A stretch of 64,000 nt of DNA from Streptomyces sp. NBC_00461. Lineage in GTDB: Bacteria; Actinomycetota; Actinomycetes; Streptomycetales; Streptomycetaceae. Below the pieces are notes generated by a model. The model did no database searches, was not told where the DNA came from, and saw nothing but the letters and a program-made list of their open reading frames with translations. Location: positions 4,063,001 through 4,127,000 of the forward strand of contig NZ_CP107902.1 in NCBI RefSeq assembly GCF_036013935.1, in the 5' to 3' direction. Of this stretch, positions 36,660 to 45,800 are shown one piece after another. Positions within the stretch are counted from its first letter, which is position 1. Every line of letters begins with the position of its first letter. The translations under genes and the position numbers were made by a program.

Positions 36660-39011
36660 TCACCGGTCGGCCGGGGCGACCGTCCCGTCCGTCAGCCCGT
36701 CGTACATCCCGCGTACGAGCTGCTCTCCGAGCCGGCCCGCCTGCCTGAGCGCCCGCTCGAAGTCGTCCAGCGCGCGGAAGTGCGCGCCGTAGCGCCGCTG
36801 TTCGTCCAGGGCGAGCCGGGGCAGTTGGAGACGGCGCACATCGAGGCGGGTGGCCGTGGACGCGTAGCTGCTGGCCTGGCGGTTGTTGGCGGTGCCCCGC
36901 AGGAAGCCGGCGAGGAACCAGGGGTCGAGCGCGGCAGGATCGGGGCGCAGGAGCACGAGGTTGCGCCCCAGGGCGGCGCCCCCGGTGGCGTCGTCGATCA
37001 CCCGCGCCACCGAGCCCCCGCCGAGCACTGGCACGACGACGTCGCCCGGTTCGGTCAGCACGGCTTCCTCGTCGCTCTCGGGGAGCGCGCCTGAGGGTGC
37101 CGTCCCGGCGAGGACGTCGTGGTCGGTGAGGACGGGCACGCGCGCGTGGCCGCCGTTTCCGCCGGTGCGCATCACCAGGGCTCCCCCGCGCGCGAGTTCA
37201 CCGACCGTGGTGAGCGGCCAGCGCGCCGGCCGCGCGGGATCCGCGGGGGGCGGGGTGAGGTCGGCGGTCAGGCGCAGGGTCTCGCCGAGGCGTTCACGTA
37301 GGGAGGTGAGTGAGTCGCCGCCGTCGGCCGCGGTCGGGGGCGGGAGGTGGCGGGCCGGGGCGAGGTCGACGTCGTCGTCGAGGAGGTCGATGACGGGGAG
37401 GGAGCGGGCCAGGCCGGGGCGCTCCTCGAACGTGCCGGCGCGGTCGAAGGCCCGCCAGGCGTCGAGGACGGCCTCACGCACGGCCCGCCAGTCCGGCCCA
37501 CCGCGCCCTTCAGTGGCGTACTGCCCGGTGTCGGCGAGCAGCACCTCGGGCTGCGCGGGCGCCTTGTCGGGCCGGCGCAGCACCCACAGGTGAAGCGGGA
37601 TGTTGTACGGGGGTGCCGCGCCGATCGGCAGGGTGATCACGGCGCGCAGCGCGCCGCGACGCAGCAGGTCCGCGCGGATACGGCGGCCGGAGCGGCGGGA
37701 GGCGGCGGCGGGCGGCATGAGGAGGACGGCGGTGCCGCGGTCCCTGAGGCGGGCGAGCGCGTGCTGCACCCAGGCCAGCTCCGACTCGTTGCGGGCCGGG
37801 AAGCCGTACTCCCAGCGGGGGTCGTAGGCGAGGTCGTCGTGGCCCCAGTTGCGTTCGTTGAACGGCGGGTGGCACAGGACGGCGTCGGCGCGCAGCTCGG
37901 GAAAGGCGTCGGCGCGCAGGGTGTCGCCCGCGGCGCCGCGCACGGTGGACCGGGCGTGCAGGGCGAGGCGGAGTGCGGTGAGCGCGGCGAGGTCGGGGGC
38001 GCTGTCCTGGGCGTACAGCTCCTGGTCGGGGCGGGGGGCGACGGCGCGGAGCAGGGCGCCGGTGCCGCAGGCGGGGTCGAGGAAGGTGCGGGCGGGGCCG
38101 GCGAGGTCGGCCATGAGGCCGGCGAGTTCGGCGGGGGTGAGCGTGTACTGGCGCGGGTTGGCGTCGAGGTGCCTGCCGAGCAGGAACTCGAAGGCCTGGC
38201 GGGCGCCCATCTCGGCGGCGAGTTCGGCGGCGCCGCGCAGGAGGGGGGCGGAGGGGAGGAGTTGGGGGCCGGCGGGGGCGTGAACGGCGGGCGGGGTGTT
38301 GGCGGGGTCCGGGGTGTTCACGGAGTCCCGGGCGTTCACGGGCTGCGGGCTGTTCACAGCGGGGGGCGCGTGAACCGGTGAGGCCGTGTGCGTGGCAGGT
38401 GGGGTGTTCACAGCTGTCTCTGCGCCTCCACCGGGCGGTGGCGTGTTCACAGCTGCTCCCGCCCCTCCACGGGGCGGTTCGGTGTGAACAGTCGGCTCCG
38501 GGCTTCCGGTCGACTGCGCGTGAACACCCGACGCCGCGCCACCGGCCGCGGCGCCGTGAACACCGCGGTGACTGTGAACACCGCGAGCGCCATGCGCACC
38601 GCGCCCCTTGGGCACCGCACCGAACCGCGGCACCAGCACCTCTTCCAGCGCTCCCTGCAACATCGCGGCCAGCCGTACGTCCGACCCGGCACTCACCTTG
38701 AGCCACACGGTCGGCCGGTCATGGATGAGCAGCAGGACGCAGCCGGCGTGCGTCAGCGCCGTGACCGGGCCCTCGGGGTGTCCGGCGAGTTGCTGCCAGA
38801 CGCGTTCCCGCAGCGGGACCTCGGCGAGTTTGCCCTGCTTGCGCAGCCACGCCTCGACCTCGGTGAGCGCGAAGGACGGGCTCGTCTCGGTGCCGCCGAC
38901 CGGCTTGGGGAAGTCGGCGTGCCGGCGGCGCCAGTTGCTGACGGCGGCGCGGCCCACGCCGGCGAGCCGGGCGATCCCGGCCGCGGTCACCTCTGTCGCG
39001 TTGTCCTGCAC
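36660..39011 (-). CDS. N6-adenine methyltransferase-like protein with N-terminal HTH, atypical motif IV
   Basis: This 783-residue protein has an N-terminal HTH (GIARLAGVGRAAVSNWRRRH), a small helical domain, a low-complexity linker (~residues 125-245) built of repeated Val-Asn/Val-His-Thr/Ala-Pro words, then a type I HsdM-like methyltransferase (motif I FLDPACGTGALL; motif IV CHPPFNERNWG) and a C-terminal part resembling a specificity domain. The catalytic Asn of NPPF is His381, so adenine methylation may be lost. No hsdR is nearby. The GTG at 39011 was chosen for the upstream GGGGAG and the family start. Regulatory or DNA-binding function is an alternative. Confidence 0.85.
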   Translation of the reverse strand: MQDNATEVTAAGIARLAGVGRAAVSNWRRRHADFPKPVGGTETSPSFALTEVEAWLRKQGKLAEVPLRERVWQQLAGHPEGPVTALTHAGCVLLLIHDRPTVWLKVSAGSDVRLAAMLQGALEEVLVPRFGAVPKGRGAHGARGVHSHRGVHGAAAGGAASGVHAQSTGSPEPTVHTEPPRGGAGAAVNTPPPGGGAETAVNTPPATHTASPVHAPPAVNSPQPVNARDSVNTPDPANTPPAVHAPAGPQLLPSAPLLRGAAELAAEMGARQAFEFLLGRHLDANPRQYTLTPAELAGLMADLAGPARTFLDPACGTGALLRAVAPRPDQELYAQDSAPDLAALTALRLALHARSTVRGAAGDTLRADAFPELRADAVLCHPPFNERNWGHDDLAYDPRWEYGFPARNESELAWVQHALARLRDRGTAVLLMPPAAASRRSGRRIRADLLRRGALRAVITLPIGAAPPYNIPLHLWVLRRPDKAPAQPEVLLADTGQYATEGRGGPDWRAVREAVLDAWRAFDRAGTFEERPGLARSLPVIDLLDDDVDLAPARHLPPPTAADGGDSLTSLRERLGETLRLTADLTPPPADPARPARWPLTTVGELARGGALVMRTGGNGGHARVPVLTDHDVLAGTAPSGALPESDEEAVLTEPGDVVVPVLGGGSVARVIDDATGGAALGRNLVLLRPDPAALDPWFLAGFLRGTANNRQASSYASTATRLDVRRLQLPRLALDEQRRYGAHFRALDDFERALRQAGRLGEQLVRGMYDGLTDGTVAPADR
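38280..38580. repeat. Eleven GTGAAC/GTTCAC hexamers in the linker of the methyltransferase-like gene
   Basis: The hexamer GTGAAC or its complement occurs about 11 times in ~300 bp (near 38280, 38317, 38334, 38352, 38371, 38405, 38446, 38483, 38521, 38558, 38574). It encodes the Val-Asn and Val-His pairs of the protein linker. The same hexamer forms the arms of an inverted repeat in the promoter (39111-39134). Confidence 0.85.
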
Positions 39012-39110
39012 CCGCCGGCTCCCCTCGCCGCCCCGATCGTCGTGTGTGACGCCGAGCATACCGACGTGCGCAAGATCTAGGCATTCACGGCCGTGTACAC
39101 GAACGTAGCC

Positions 39111-39134
39111 GTGAACCGTGTTGACTCGGTTCAC
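39111..39134. promoter_or_regulatory. Inverted repeat between divergent genes
   Basis: GTGAACC (39111-39117) and GGTTCAC (39128-39134) form a 24-bp dyad with a TTGACT hexamer inside, in the 200-bp gap between the methyltransferase-like gene and the exported protein. It may be the operator for the HTH protein itself. Confidence 0.5.
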
Positions 39135-39211
39135 ATGCCCTGCTCTTATTGACCCAGCGAACAGCGGCCGCCGAGCAGCGGCGGTCGGCAGGTCCTAGGG
39201 GGGACATCGTC

Positions 39212-39934
39212 ATGGGCATGAAGGGCAAGGTTGCGCTGGGCGCCGTCGTGGGGGTCGTGGTCATCGGGGTCGTGTCAGCGAATGCCGGCGACAACGCAAA
39301 CAGCTCCGCCGACAACGGCAAGGGCAAGGACAAGGGTTCCTCGACGTCCGCCCAGCACCCCTTCGGCAACGGCTCCGGCTCCGGCTCCGGCAGCACGGGA
39401 GCTGCGAAGGGCACGAAGGCCGCCGAGAAGACGGAGGCCGCGTTCGCCGGGGACGGCGACTTCCAGGTCGGTTCAGACGTCAAGCCCGGCACCTACCGCA
39501 CCACCGGCAACGGCGACGGCATGTGCTACTGGGAGCGCGCCAAGGACGCCAAGGGCGAGATGGACTCGATCCTGGCCAACGACAATGTGAGCGGCACCAG
39601 TTACGTGACCATCAAGGCCACCGACAAACTGTTCAAGTCCAGCGGCTGCAAGGACTGGACCGCCGTCGACCCGAAGGCGAAGGGCACCGCGGTCTCGAAG
39701 ATGGCCGGCGACGGCGGCATGTTCAGGGTCGGCACCGACATCGCCCCCGGCACCTACCGGTCCACCGGCAACACCGACGACTCCTGCTACTGGGAGCGGG
39801 CCAAGGACGCGGACCACGGGCTGAAGTCGATCCTCGCGAACAACAACGTGACCGGCACGGCCGTCGTCACGATCAGCGCCTCGGACGGCTACTTCAAGAC
39901 GACCGGCTGCAAGGACTGGAAGAAGGCGGGCTGA
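39212..39934 (+). CDS. Exported protein with duplicated domain
   Basis: This 240-residue protein has an N-terminal membrane/signal helix (~5-22), a Gly/Ser/Lys linker (~25-75) and two homologous ~65-residue domains (~85-150, ~165-235). Each has the pattern GTYR(T/S)TGN, CYWERAKDA, SILAN(D/N)NV and a terminal GCKDW with two Cys, which probably form a disulphide per domain. The ATG at 39212 follows AGGGGGGAC. The duplication is clear from residue pattern alone. No function assigned. Confidence 0.85.
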   Translation: MGMKGKVALGAVVGVVVIGVVSANAGDNANSSADNGKGKDKGSSTSAQHPFGNGSGSGSGSTGAAKGTKAAEKTEAAFAGDGDFQVGSDVKPGTYRTTGNGDGMCYWERAKDAKGEMDSILANDNVSGTSYVTIKATDKLFKSSGCKDWTAVDPKAKGTAVSKMAGDGGMFRVGTDIAPGTYRSTGNTDDSCYWERAKDADHGLKSILANNNVTGTAVVTISASDGYFKTTGCKDWKKAG

Positions 39935-40033
39935 GGCCCGTACGACTCGATCCACCGCCCGTCACCGGAAGAGGGCGCCGCCGCACCAGGGCCGCCCCAC
40001 CTCACCTCACCGCATCTTCGACAAGGAATTCTC

Positions 40034-40843
40034 ATGCGTCGCACCGCACTTGCCGCCATCTGCCTCGTCGCCGCGGCCACCACGGGACTCACCGCCTGCC
40101 AGTCCGGCACGGACAAGGCCGACGGCAGGACCGGCGACACGGCTGCCACGTCCAACAAGCCCAAGGAACCCTTCGCCGGCCTCACCGCCGAAGAGATCGC
40201 CGACCGGGCGATGACGGCCACCACCGGCGCCTCCTCGCTCCGTATGAAGGGCGACATCAAGGACGACGAGAGCGACGGCACGATCCACATCGACATGGCG
40301 CTGGACAAGAAGAACGAGTGCGCCGGGACGATGGGCATGGGCGGCCAGGGCAAGGCCGACCTGATCAAGACCGGCCACACGGTCTACATGAAGTACGACG
40401 AGGCGTTCCTGCGCGAGCAGAGCAAGGGCGAGGCCAAGGCGGACGTGGACGCGGCCGTCGACATGCTGGCCGGGAAGTGGACCAGGATGTCCGCCAAGGG
40501 CTCGGACGCCAAGGACATAGCGAGCTTCTGCGACCTGGACACGGTGCTCGGCGGCGCGGAGGACATCGACTCGGACGACAGCTCGTCCGGGGGCGTCGCA
40601 CCTTCGGTGACCCGTGCCGGGACAGCGAAGGTCGACGGCGCCACGACCGTCGTACTGAAGGCGAAGGACGGCAAGGAGAGTTACACGCTGTACGTCGCCA
40701 CTGAGGGCAAGCCGTATCTGCTGCGGCTGGACAGCACGACCCCCTCGGACCCGGGCTCGATCACGTTCAGCGACTTCGAGAAGCCGGTCCCCGCGCGGAA
40801 GCCCGTGGGCCACATCGTCGACCTGGACGCGCTGGACGGCTGA
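40034..40843 (+). CDS. Lipoprotein (LppX/LprG-like fold possible)
   Basis: This 269-residue lipoprotein has a signal with lipobox LTAC (Cys ~22). The mature part alternates strands and helices (IADRAMTATTGASSLRMKGD, HIDMALDKKNECAGTM, GKADLIKTGHTVYMK, TTVVLKAKDGKESYTLYVA), the pattern of the curved beta-sheet LppX/LprG group that carries lipids in actinobacteria. AAGGAA precedes the ATG. Its stop is adjacent to the convergent acetyltransferase stop. The fold call is inference; Streptomyces encode many such lipoproteins. Confidence 0.82.
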   Translation: MRRTALAAICLVAAATTGLTACQSGTDKADGRTGDTAATSNKPKEPFAGLTAEEIADRAMTATTGASSLRMKGDIKDDESDGTIHIDMALDKKNECAGTMGMGGQGKADLIKTGHTVYMKYDEAFLREQSKGEAKADVDAAVDMLAGKWTRMSAKGSDAKDIASFCDLDTVLGGAEDIDSDDSSSGGVAPSVTRAGTAKVDGATTVVLKAKDGKESYTLYVATEGKPYLLRLDSTTPSDPGSITFSDFEKPVPARKPVGHIVDLDALDG

Positions 40844-40844
40844 C

Positions 40845-41588
40845 TCAAAGAGCGTGCCGCATCCAGACGTTGGGCTCGACGTAGACGGCGTATCCCCGTT
40901 CCGGTTCGCACCGCACCGGAACCAGGGCGCCGGGTACCTCGATGTCGCCCCGGGTGTCGAAGGGCAGTCCCGTCCACGCGCGCCACTGTTCGAGCGAGCC
41001 GGAGACGGTCATGGAGGCCGGTGCCATGCGTTCGACGGTCGCCCCCGCGCGGGCGTGCACGCGCAGCCACGGGTCGTGGGGCAGTCCGTCGGGGCGCGTC
41101 CGGTGGGCGTACTCCTCGATCGGGGTGTGCGGTTCGAGGTGCTTGGCGCTCGGGCGGACGGGGGCGACGACCTCGGTGAAGCCGTGGGTGCGGGCGTTGT
41201 CGCGCATCGCGGACAGCATGCGGGCGGACAGGCCGCGGCCCTGGGCCTGCGGGGTGACGACGATCGCGATGGCGCTGACGGCGTCCGGGCGGATCCCGTG
41301 GCGGAGGTCCTCGAAGGCCCACACGAGCACCTCGTCCCAGCCGCGGGCGGGCAGCTCGCCGCGGCCCTCGGCGGCGAGGGCGAAGGGAACGCTGTAGGCG
41401 TGGGCGACGACCTCGCCCCGCTCGTCCTCGGCGAACAGGACGTACGCGGGGAGTTCGGTGGCGATCCGTCCGTAGTGGGCGCCGCCCACGAGGTCGTGGG
41501 TCACGAACTCCGGCCAACTGTTCGCCATGCCGACGACGGGCCCGGTCATCTCGGGGCGCTCGGCGAGGCTCGACACCTTGAGTTCCAT
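40845..41588 (-). CDS. GNAT family N-acetyltransferase
   Basis: This 247-residue protein has the GNAT acetyl-CoA loop in VTPQAQGRGLSARMLSAM (Q-x-x-G-R-G pattern), preceded by the beta strand ISAIAIVV. ATG 41588 starts MELKVSSL; N-terminal extension to 41687 lacks coding character. Substrate unknown. It ends one base after the stop of the convergent lipoprotein gene. Confidence 0.85.
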   Translation of the reverse strand: MELKVSSLAERPEMTGPVVGMANSWPEFVTHDLVGGAHYGRIATELPAYVLFAEDERGEVVAHAYSVPFALAAEGRGELPARGWDEVLVWAFEDLRHGIRPDAVSAIAIVVTPQAQGRGLSARMLSAMRDNARTHGFTEVVAPVRPSAKHLEPHTPIEEYAHRTRPDGLPHDPWLRVHARAGATVERMAPASMTVSGSLEQWRAWTGLPFDTRGDIEVPGALVPVRCEPERGYAVYVEPNVWMRHAL

Positions 41589-41643
41589 GCGGTCACCGTA
41601 GGCGGCGGGGCGACCGCCGGAAACCGGTTTTGCGGGCGCCGGC

Positions 41644-42408
41644 TCAGCCCGCGTGGAAGCGGGCGGGTGCCTTCGTCGGGTTGCCACCGGAGGGCAGTTT
41701 CTGCCCCGGGCACGCCTTGAGCACCTTCTCCATCGCGGCCTTCTCCGCCGCGGTCACCCACAGCCCGTACTTCTTCTTCACGGCGACCTGTGCGGCGACG
41801 TACGTGCACCGGAACGTCTTGTTCGGCGGCACCCACGTGGCCGTGTCGCCATCGCCCTTGGAGCGGTTGGTGCTCGCGTCGACGGCGAGGAGGTTCAGCG
41901 GGTCGTTGGCCAGGGCTATGCGCTTGCTGGCGTCCCAGTACTTGGCGCCCTTCTGCCAGGCGTCGGAGAGGGCGACCATGTGGTCTATGTCGACCAGGCT
42001 GCGGCCTCGCCGGTAGGTCACCTCCTTGCCCGAGTACGGGTCCGACTCCAGTACGCCGTACGACACCTTGCAGGTGCCGCCGGTGAACTTCACGTCGTCC
42101 AGGTCCCGTTTGAGGATGTCGTCGCGGGTGTCGCAGCTGTTGGAGTCGGTGTCGGCCCAGGCGGCGCCGAACCTGTCCCGGGCGTAACCCGTCTTCGGTG
42201 CCCGCCCCTTCACGGTCAGTGACTCGGCGGCGGTGAGGGCGGCGCCCCCGCCTGCTCCCCCGCCCCCGGTCGGCTCCGGCCCACTGGATCCGGTCTTGGT
42301 ATCGGCCTTGCAGCCGGCCACGGCGAACACCAGCACGACGGCCGTCGCAGCCCCACCCCTCAGACGCCTCACGGCGCGCCTCCCCTTGCCACCGGTTCGC
42401 CCCCGCAT
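41644..42408 (-). CDS. DUF1524-type HNH nuclease lipoprotein
   Basis: This 254-residue protein has an export signal with lipobox VAGC (Cys ~33), a Gly/Ser/Pro linker, and an HNH/DUF1524 domain: RRGRSLVDIDHMVALSDAWQ holds the Asp-x-Asp-His metal motif, and NLLAVDASTNRSKGDGDTATW with WVPPNKTFRC follows. Secreted HNH proteins of this type are common in Streptomyces and may degrade extracellular DNA. ATG 42408 follows AAGGGAAG. Confidence 0.88.
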   Translation of the reverse strand: MRGRTGGKGRRAVRRLRGGAATAVVLVFAVAGCKADTKTGSSGPEPTGGGGAGGGAALTAAESLTVKGRAPKTGYARDRFGAAWADTDSNSCDTRDDILKRDLDDVKFTGGTCKVSYGVLESDPYSGKEVTYRRGRSLVDIDHMVALSDAWQKGAKYWDASKRIALANDPLNLLAVDASTNRSKGDGDTATWVPPNKTFRCTYVAAQVAVKKKYGLWVTAAEKAAMEKVLKACPGQKLPSGGNPTKAPARFHAG

Positions 42409-42558
42409 GGGGCGTCTTCCCTTGCACGGCTTCGCGCACACCGTAGCGGCAGGGCGCACGGGGTCGTTCACGAGGTCCAGACCGCTACCCGTCCAAGGGT
42501 GCGCTTGGGGCATATCGGTCGTATCGTCGTTGCTGGGCTACCCCGGAAGGAGCTCCGT

Positions 42559-42744
42559 ATGGGCATCTTCGACAGGTTCAAGAGCAACCGCCAGATGCAG
42601 GACAAGGCCAAGGACATGTCCGACGCGGCGGAGCGGAAGGCCAACGAAAAGACCGGCAACAAGTACGAGAGCCAGGTCGACGACGCGCAGCAGAAGATCG
42701 AGGGCCAGATGGGCATGGACCGGGACAGGCCCGATCAGCCGTAG
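42559..42744 (+). CDS. MT0933-type antitoxin-like protein
   Basis: This 61-residue, highly charged protein (MGIFDRFKSNRQMQDKAKDM, then SDAAERKANEKTGNKYESQV) matches the MT0933/Rv0909-type antitoxin family. GGAAGGAG is optimally placed before ATG 42559. A Rv0910-like toxin partner is not next to it; the downstream sequence is a terminator and mfd. It may be a CsbD-like stress protein instead; the charge pattern is similar. Confidence 0.78.
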   Translation: MGIFDRFKSNRQMQDKAKDMSDAAERKANEKTGNKYESQVDDAQQKIEGQMGMDRDRPDQP

Positions 42745-42789
42745 GGCCGCCGAACGGCACGAGCGGGCCCGAACGGGCCTGGGAACAGA

Positions 42790-42823
42790 GGCCGTCCGCG
42801 GAGCAGCGCTCCGGCGGACGGCC
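42790..42823. terminator. Terminator between antitoxin-like gene and mfd
   Basis: GGCCGTCCGC (42790-42799) pairs with GCGGACGGCC (42814-42823) between convergent genes. Confidence 0.8.
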
Positions 42824-42884
42824 TGTCGGGCCCCGGTCATCTTCCGGACCCCGGACCCCGGTCAACGGCACACTTCCGCGAGCC

Positions 42885-45800
42885 CTACGAGCCCAGGATC
42901 GATGCCAGGAACTCGCCCACCCAGCCCAGCAGTTCACGCCCGACGAGCGGCTTGCCGCCCACCTTGGCGGTCTTCGGGCGGGGTACCAGCAGCTGGTGCA
43001 CGGCCGGCTTGATGACCGTGCCCGGGTACAGGCGGTTGACCCTCAGCTCCTGGGATTCCCGCAACTCCACCGGTGCGAAGCGGATGTTGTTGCCCTGGAG
43101 GACGATCTCGCCGACCCCGCAGGCGCGGGCGAGCATGCGCAGGCCGGCCACCAGCAGCAGGTTCTCCACCGGCTCGGGCAACTTGCCGTAGCGGTCGACG
43201 AGTTCCTCGCGTACGGCCTTGATGTCCTCCTCCGTGTTGGCGGAGGCGATGGCCCGGTAGGCCTGGAGGCGGAGGCGCTCGCCGGGGGCGTAGTCGTGCG
43301 GGACGTGCGCGTCGACCGGGACCTCGATCTTGACCTCCAGGGGCGGCTCCTCCTCCACTCCGCCCTCCAGCGACGCCCGGTAGTCCGCGACCGCCTCGCC
43401 GACCATGCGGACGTACAGGTCGAAGCCGACGCCCGCGATGTGCCCGGACTGCTCGCCGCCGAGCAGGTTTCCGGCGCCGCGGATCTCCAGGTCCTTCATC
43501 GCCACGTACATGCCCGCGCCCATCTCCGTGTGCTGGGCGATGGTCGCGAGGCGCTCGTGGGCGGTCTCCGTCAGCGGCTTCTCCGGCGGGTACAGGAAGT
43601 AGGCGTAGCCGCGCTCGCGGCCTCGGCCCACCCGGCCACGCAACTGGTGCAGTTGAGAGAGGCCGAAGTTGTCGCCGCGCTCCACGATCAGTGTGTTGGC
43701 GTTCGAGATGTCGATGCCGGACTCGACGATCGTGGTCGAGACGAGGACGTCGTACTTGTTCTCCCAGAAGTCGACGACGACCTGTTCGAGGGTCGTCTCG
43801 GACATCTGGCCGTGGGCCGTCGCGATGCGCGCCTCGGGGACGATCTCGCGCAGGCGGGAGGCGGCCCGGTCGATCGACTCGACCCGGTTGTGGATGTAGA
43901 AGACCTGGCCCTCGCGCAGCAGTTCACGGCGGATCGCGGCGCCGATCTGCTTCTCCTCGTACGGGCCGACGAAGGTGAGCACCGGGTGGCGCTCCTCGGG
44001 CGGGGTCGTGATCGTGGACATCTCGCGGATGCCCGTGACCGCCATCTCCAGGGTGCGCGGGATGGGGGTGGCGGACATGGTCAGCACGTCCACGTTGGCG
44101 CGCAGCTTCTTCAGCTGCTCCTTGTGCTCGACGCCGAAGCGCTGCTCCTCGTCGACGATGACCAGGCCCAGGTCCTTGAACTTGGTCTCGGAGGAGAACA
44201 GGCGGTGGGTGCCGATGACGAGGTCCACCGAGCCCTCCCGCAGCCCCTCAAGGACCGCCTTCGCCTCGGTGTCGGTCTGGAAGCGGCTCAACGCCCGTAC
44301 GTTGACGGGGAATTGGGAGTAGCGCTCGGAGAACGTCCCGAAGTGCTGCTGGACGAGGAGAGTGGTGGGTACGAGGACGGCGACCTGCTTGCCGTCCTGG
44401 ACCGCCTTGAACGCGGCGCGGACCGCGATCTCCGTCTTGCCGTAGCCGACGTCGCCGCAGATCAGGCGGTCCATCGGGACCGACTTCTCCATGTCCTCCT
44501 TGACCTCGGCGATGGTGGTGAGCTGGTCGGGGGTCTCCGCGTACGGGAAGGCGTCCTCCAGCTCGCGCTGCCACGGGGTGTCCGGGCCGAAGGTGTGTCC
44601 GGGCGCCGCCATCCGAGCGCTGTACAGCCTGATGAGGTCGGCCGCGATCTCCTTGACGGCCTTCTTGGCGCGCGCCTTGGTCTTGGTCCAGTCGGCGCCG
44701 CCCAGACGGTGCAGGGTCGGGGCCTCGCCGCCGACGTACTTGGTGATCTGCTCCAGCTGGTCGGTGGGGATGTACAGACGGTCGCCGGGCTGGCCGCGCT
44801 TGGCGGGGGCGTACTCCACGACCAGGTACTCGCGGGTCGCGCCCTGCACCGTGCGCTGCACCATCTCGATGTAGCGCCCCACGCCGTGCTGCTCGTGGAC
44901 GATGTAGTCGCCCGCCTCCAGGGTGAGCGGGTCGATGGTCTTGCGGCGGCGGGCCGGCATCCGGGCGCCGTCCTTGCCGGCCGCCTTCTGGCCGGAGAGG
45001 TCGGTCTCGGTCAGGACGGCCAGCTTCAGCGCCGGGTCCACGAAGCCGTAGTCGATCGAGCCGCACGCCACGTGCACGACGGACGGGGAGATCTCGCCGA
45101 GTTCGATGTCGAGGCGGGCCGCGATGCCCTCGCCGCCCAGTACCTCGACCGTGCGGGCCGCGGGGCCGTGCGCCTCGGTGACGAACACCGTGCGCCAGCT
45201 GTCGGCGAGCCAGCCCTTGGTGTCGGCGAGGGCCTTGGCGGTGTCGCCGCGATAGGTGTCGGGGGCGTGCATGCCGAGCTTGAGGGTGTCCGCGTCCCGC
45301 GCCGCGTCGGCGGCAAGGGTGAACGTCTCGTCGGCGGCGAACGGCGACACCGACCACCACATCATGTCCAGCTCGCGCGCCCGGTCCCGGACGTCCGCGA
45401 TGGACCGGAGCGAGGCCGCGCCGACGTCGATCGGGGCGTCGCCGCCGCCCGCGGTGGCCGCCCAGGATGCCTGGAGGAACTCCTGGCTGGTGGCGACCAG
45501 GTCCGAGGCACGCGTGCGGACCCGCTCGGGATCGCACACGACGGCCATGGAGCCCTTGGGCAGGACGTCGAGCAGCAGCTCCATGTCGTCGACGAGGACG
45601 GGGGCCAGGGACTCCATGCCCTCCACGGCGATCCCCTCGGCGATCTTGCCGAGCAGCTCGCCCAGTTCGGGGTGCTGCTCGGCGAGGGCACGCGCACGCG
45701 TGCGTACGTCGTCGGTCAGCAGAAGTTCACGGCAGGGCGGCGCCCACAGGCCGTGCTCGGCGACCTCCAGGGAGCGCTGGTCGGCGACCTTGAAGTAGCG

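Noticed and set aside
38280..38580. CRISPR-like short repeats in the methyltransferase-like gene
   Set aside because: The repeats are 6 bp, both orientations, inside an open coding linker; no direct repeats of 24-37 bp with spacers and no cas genes.
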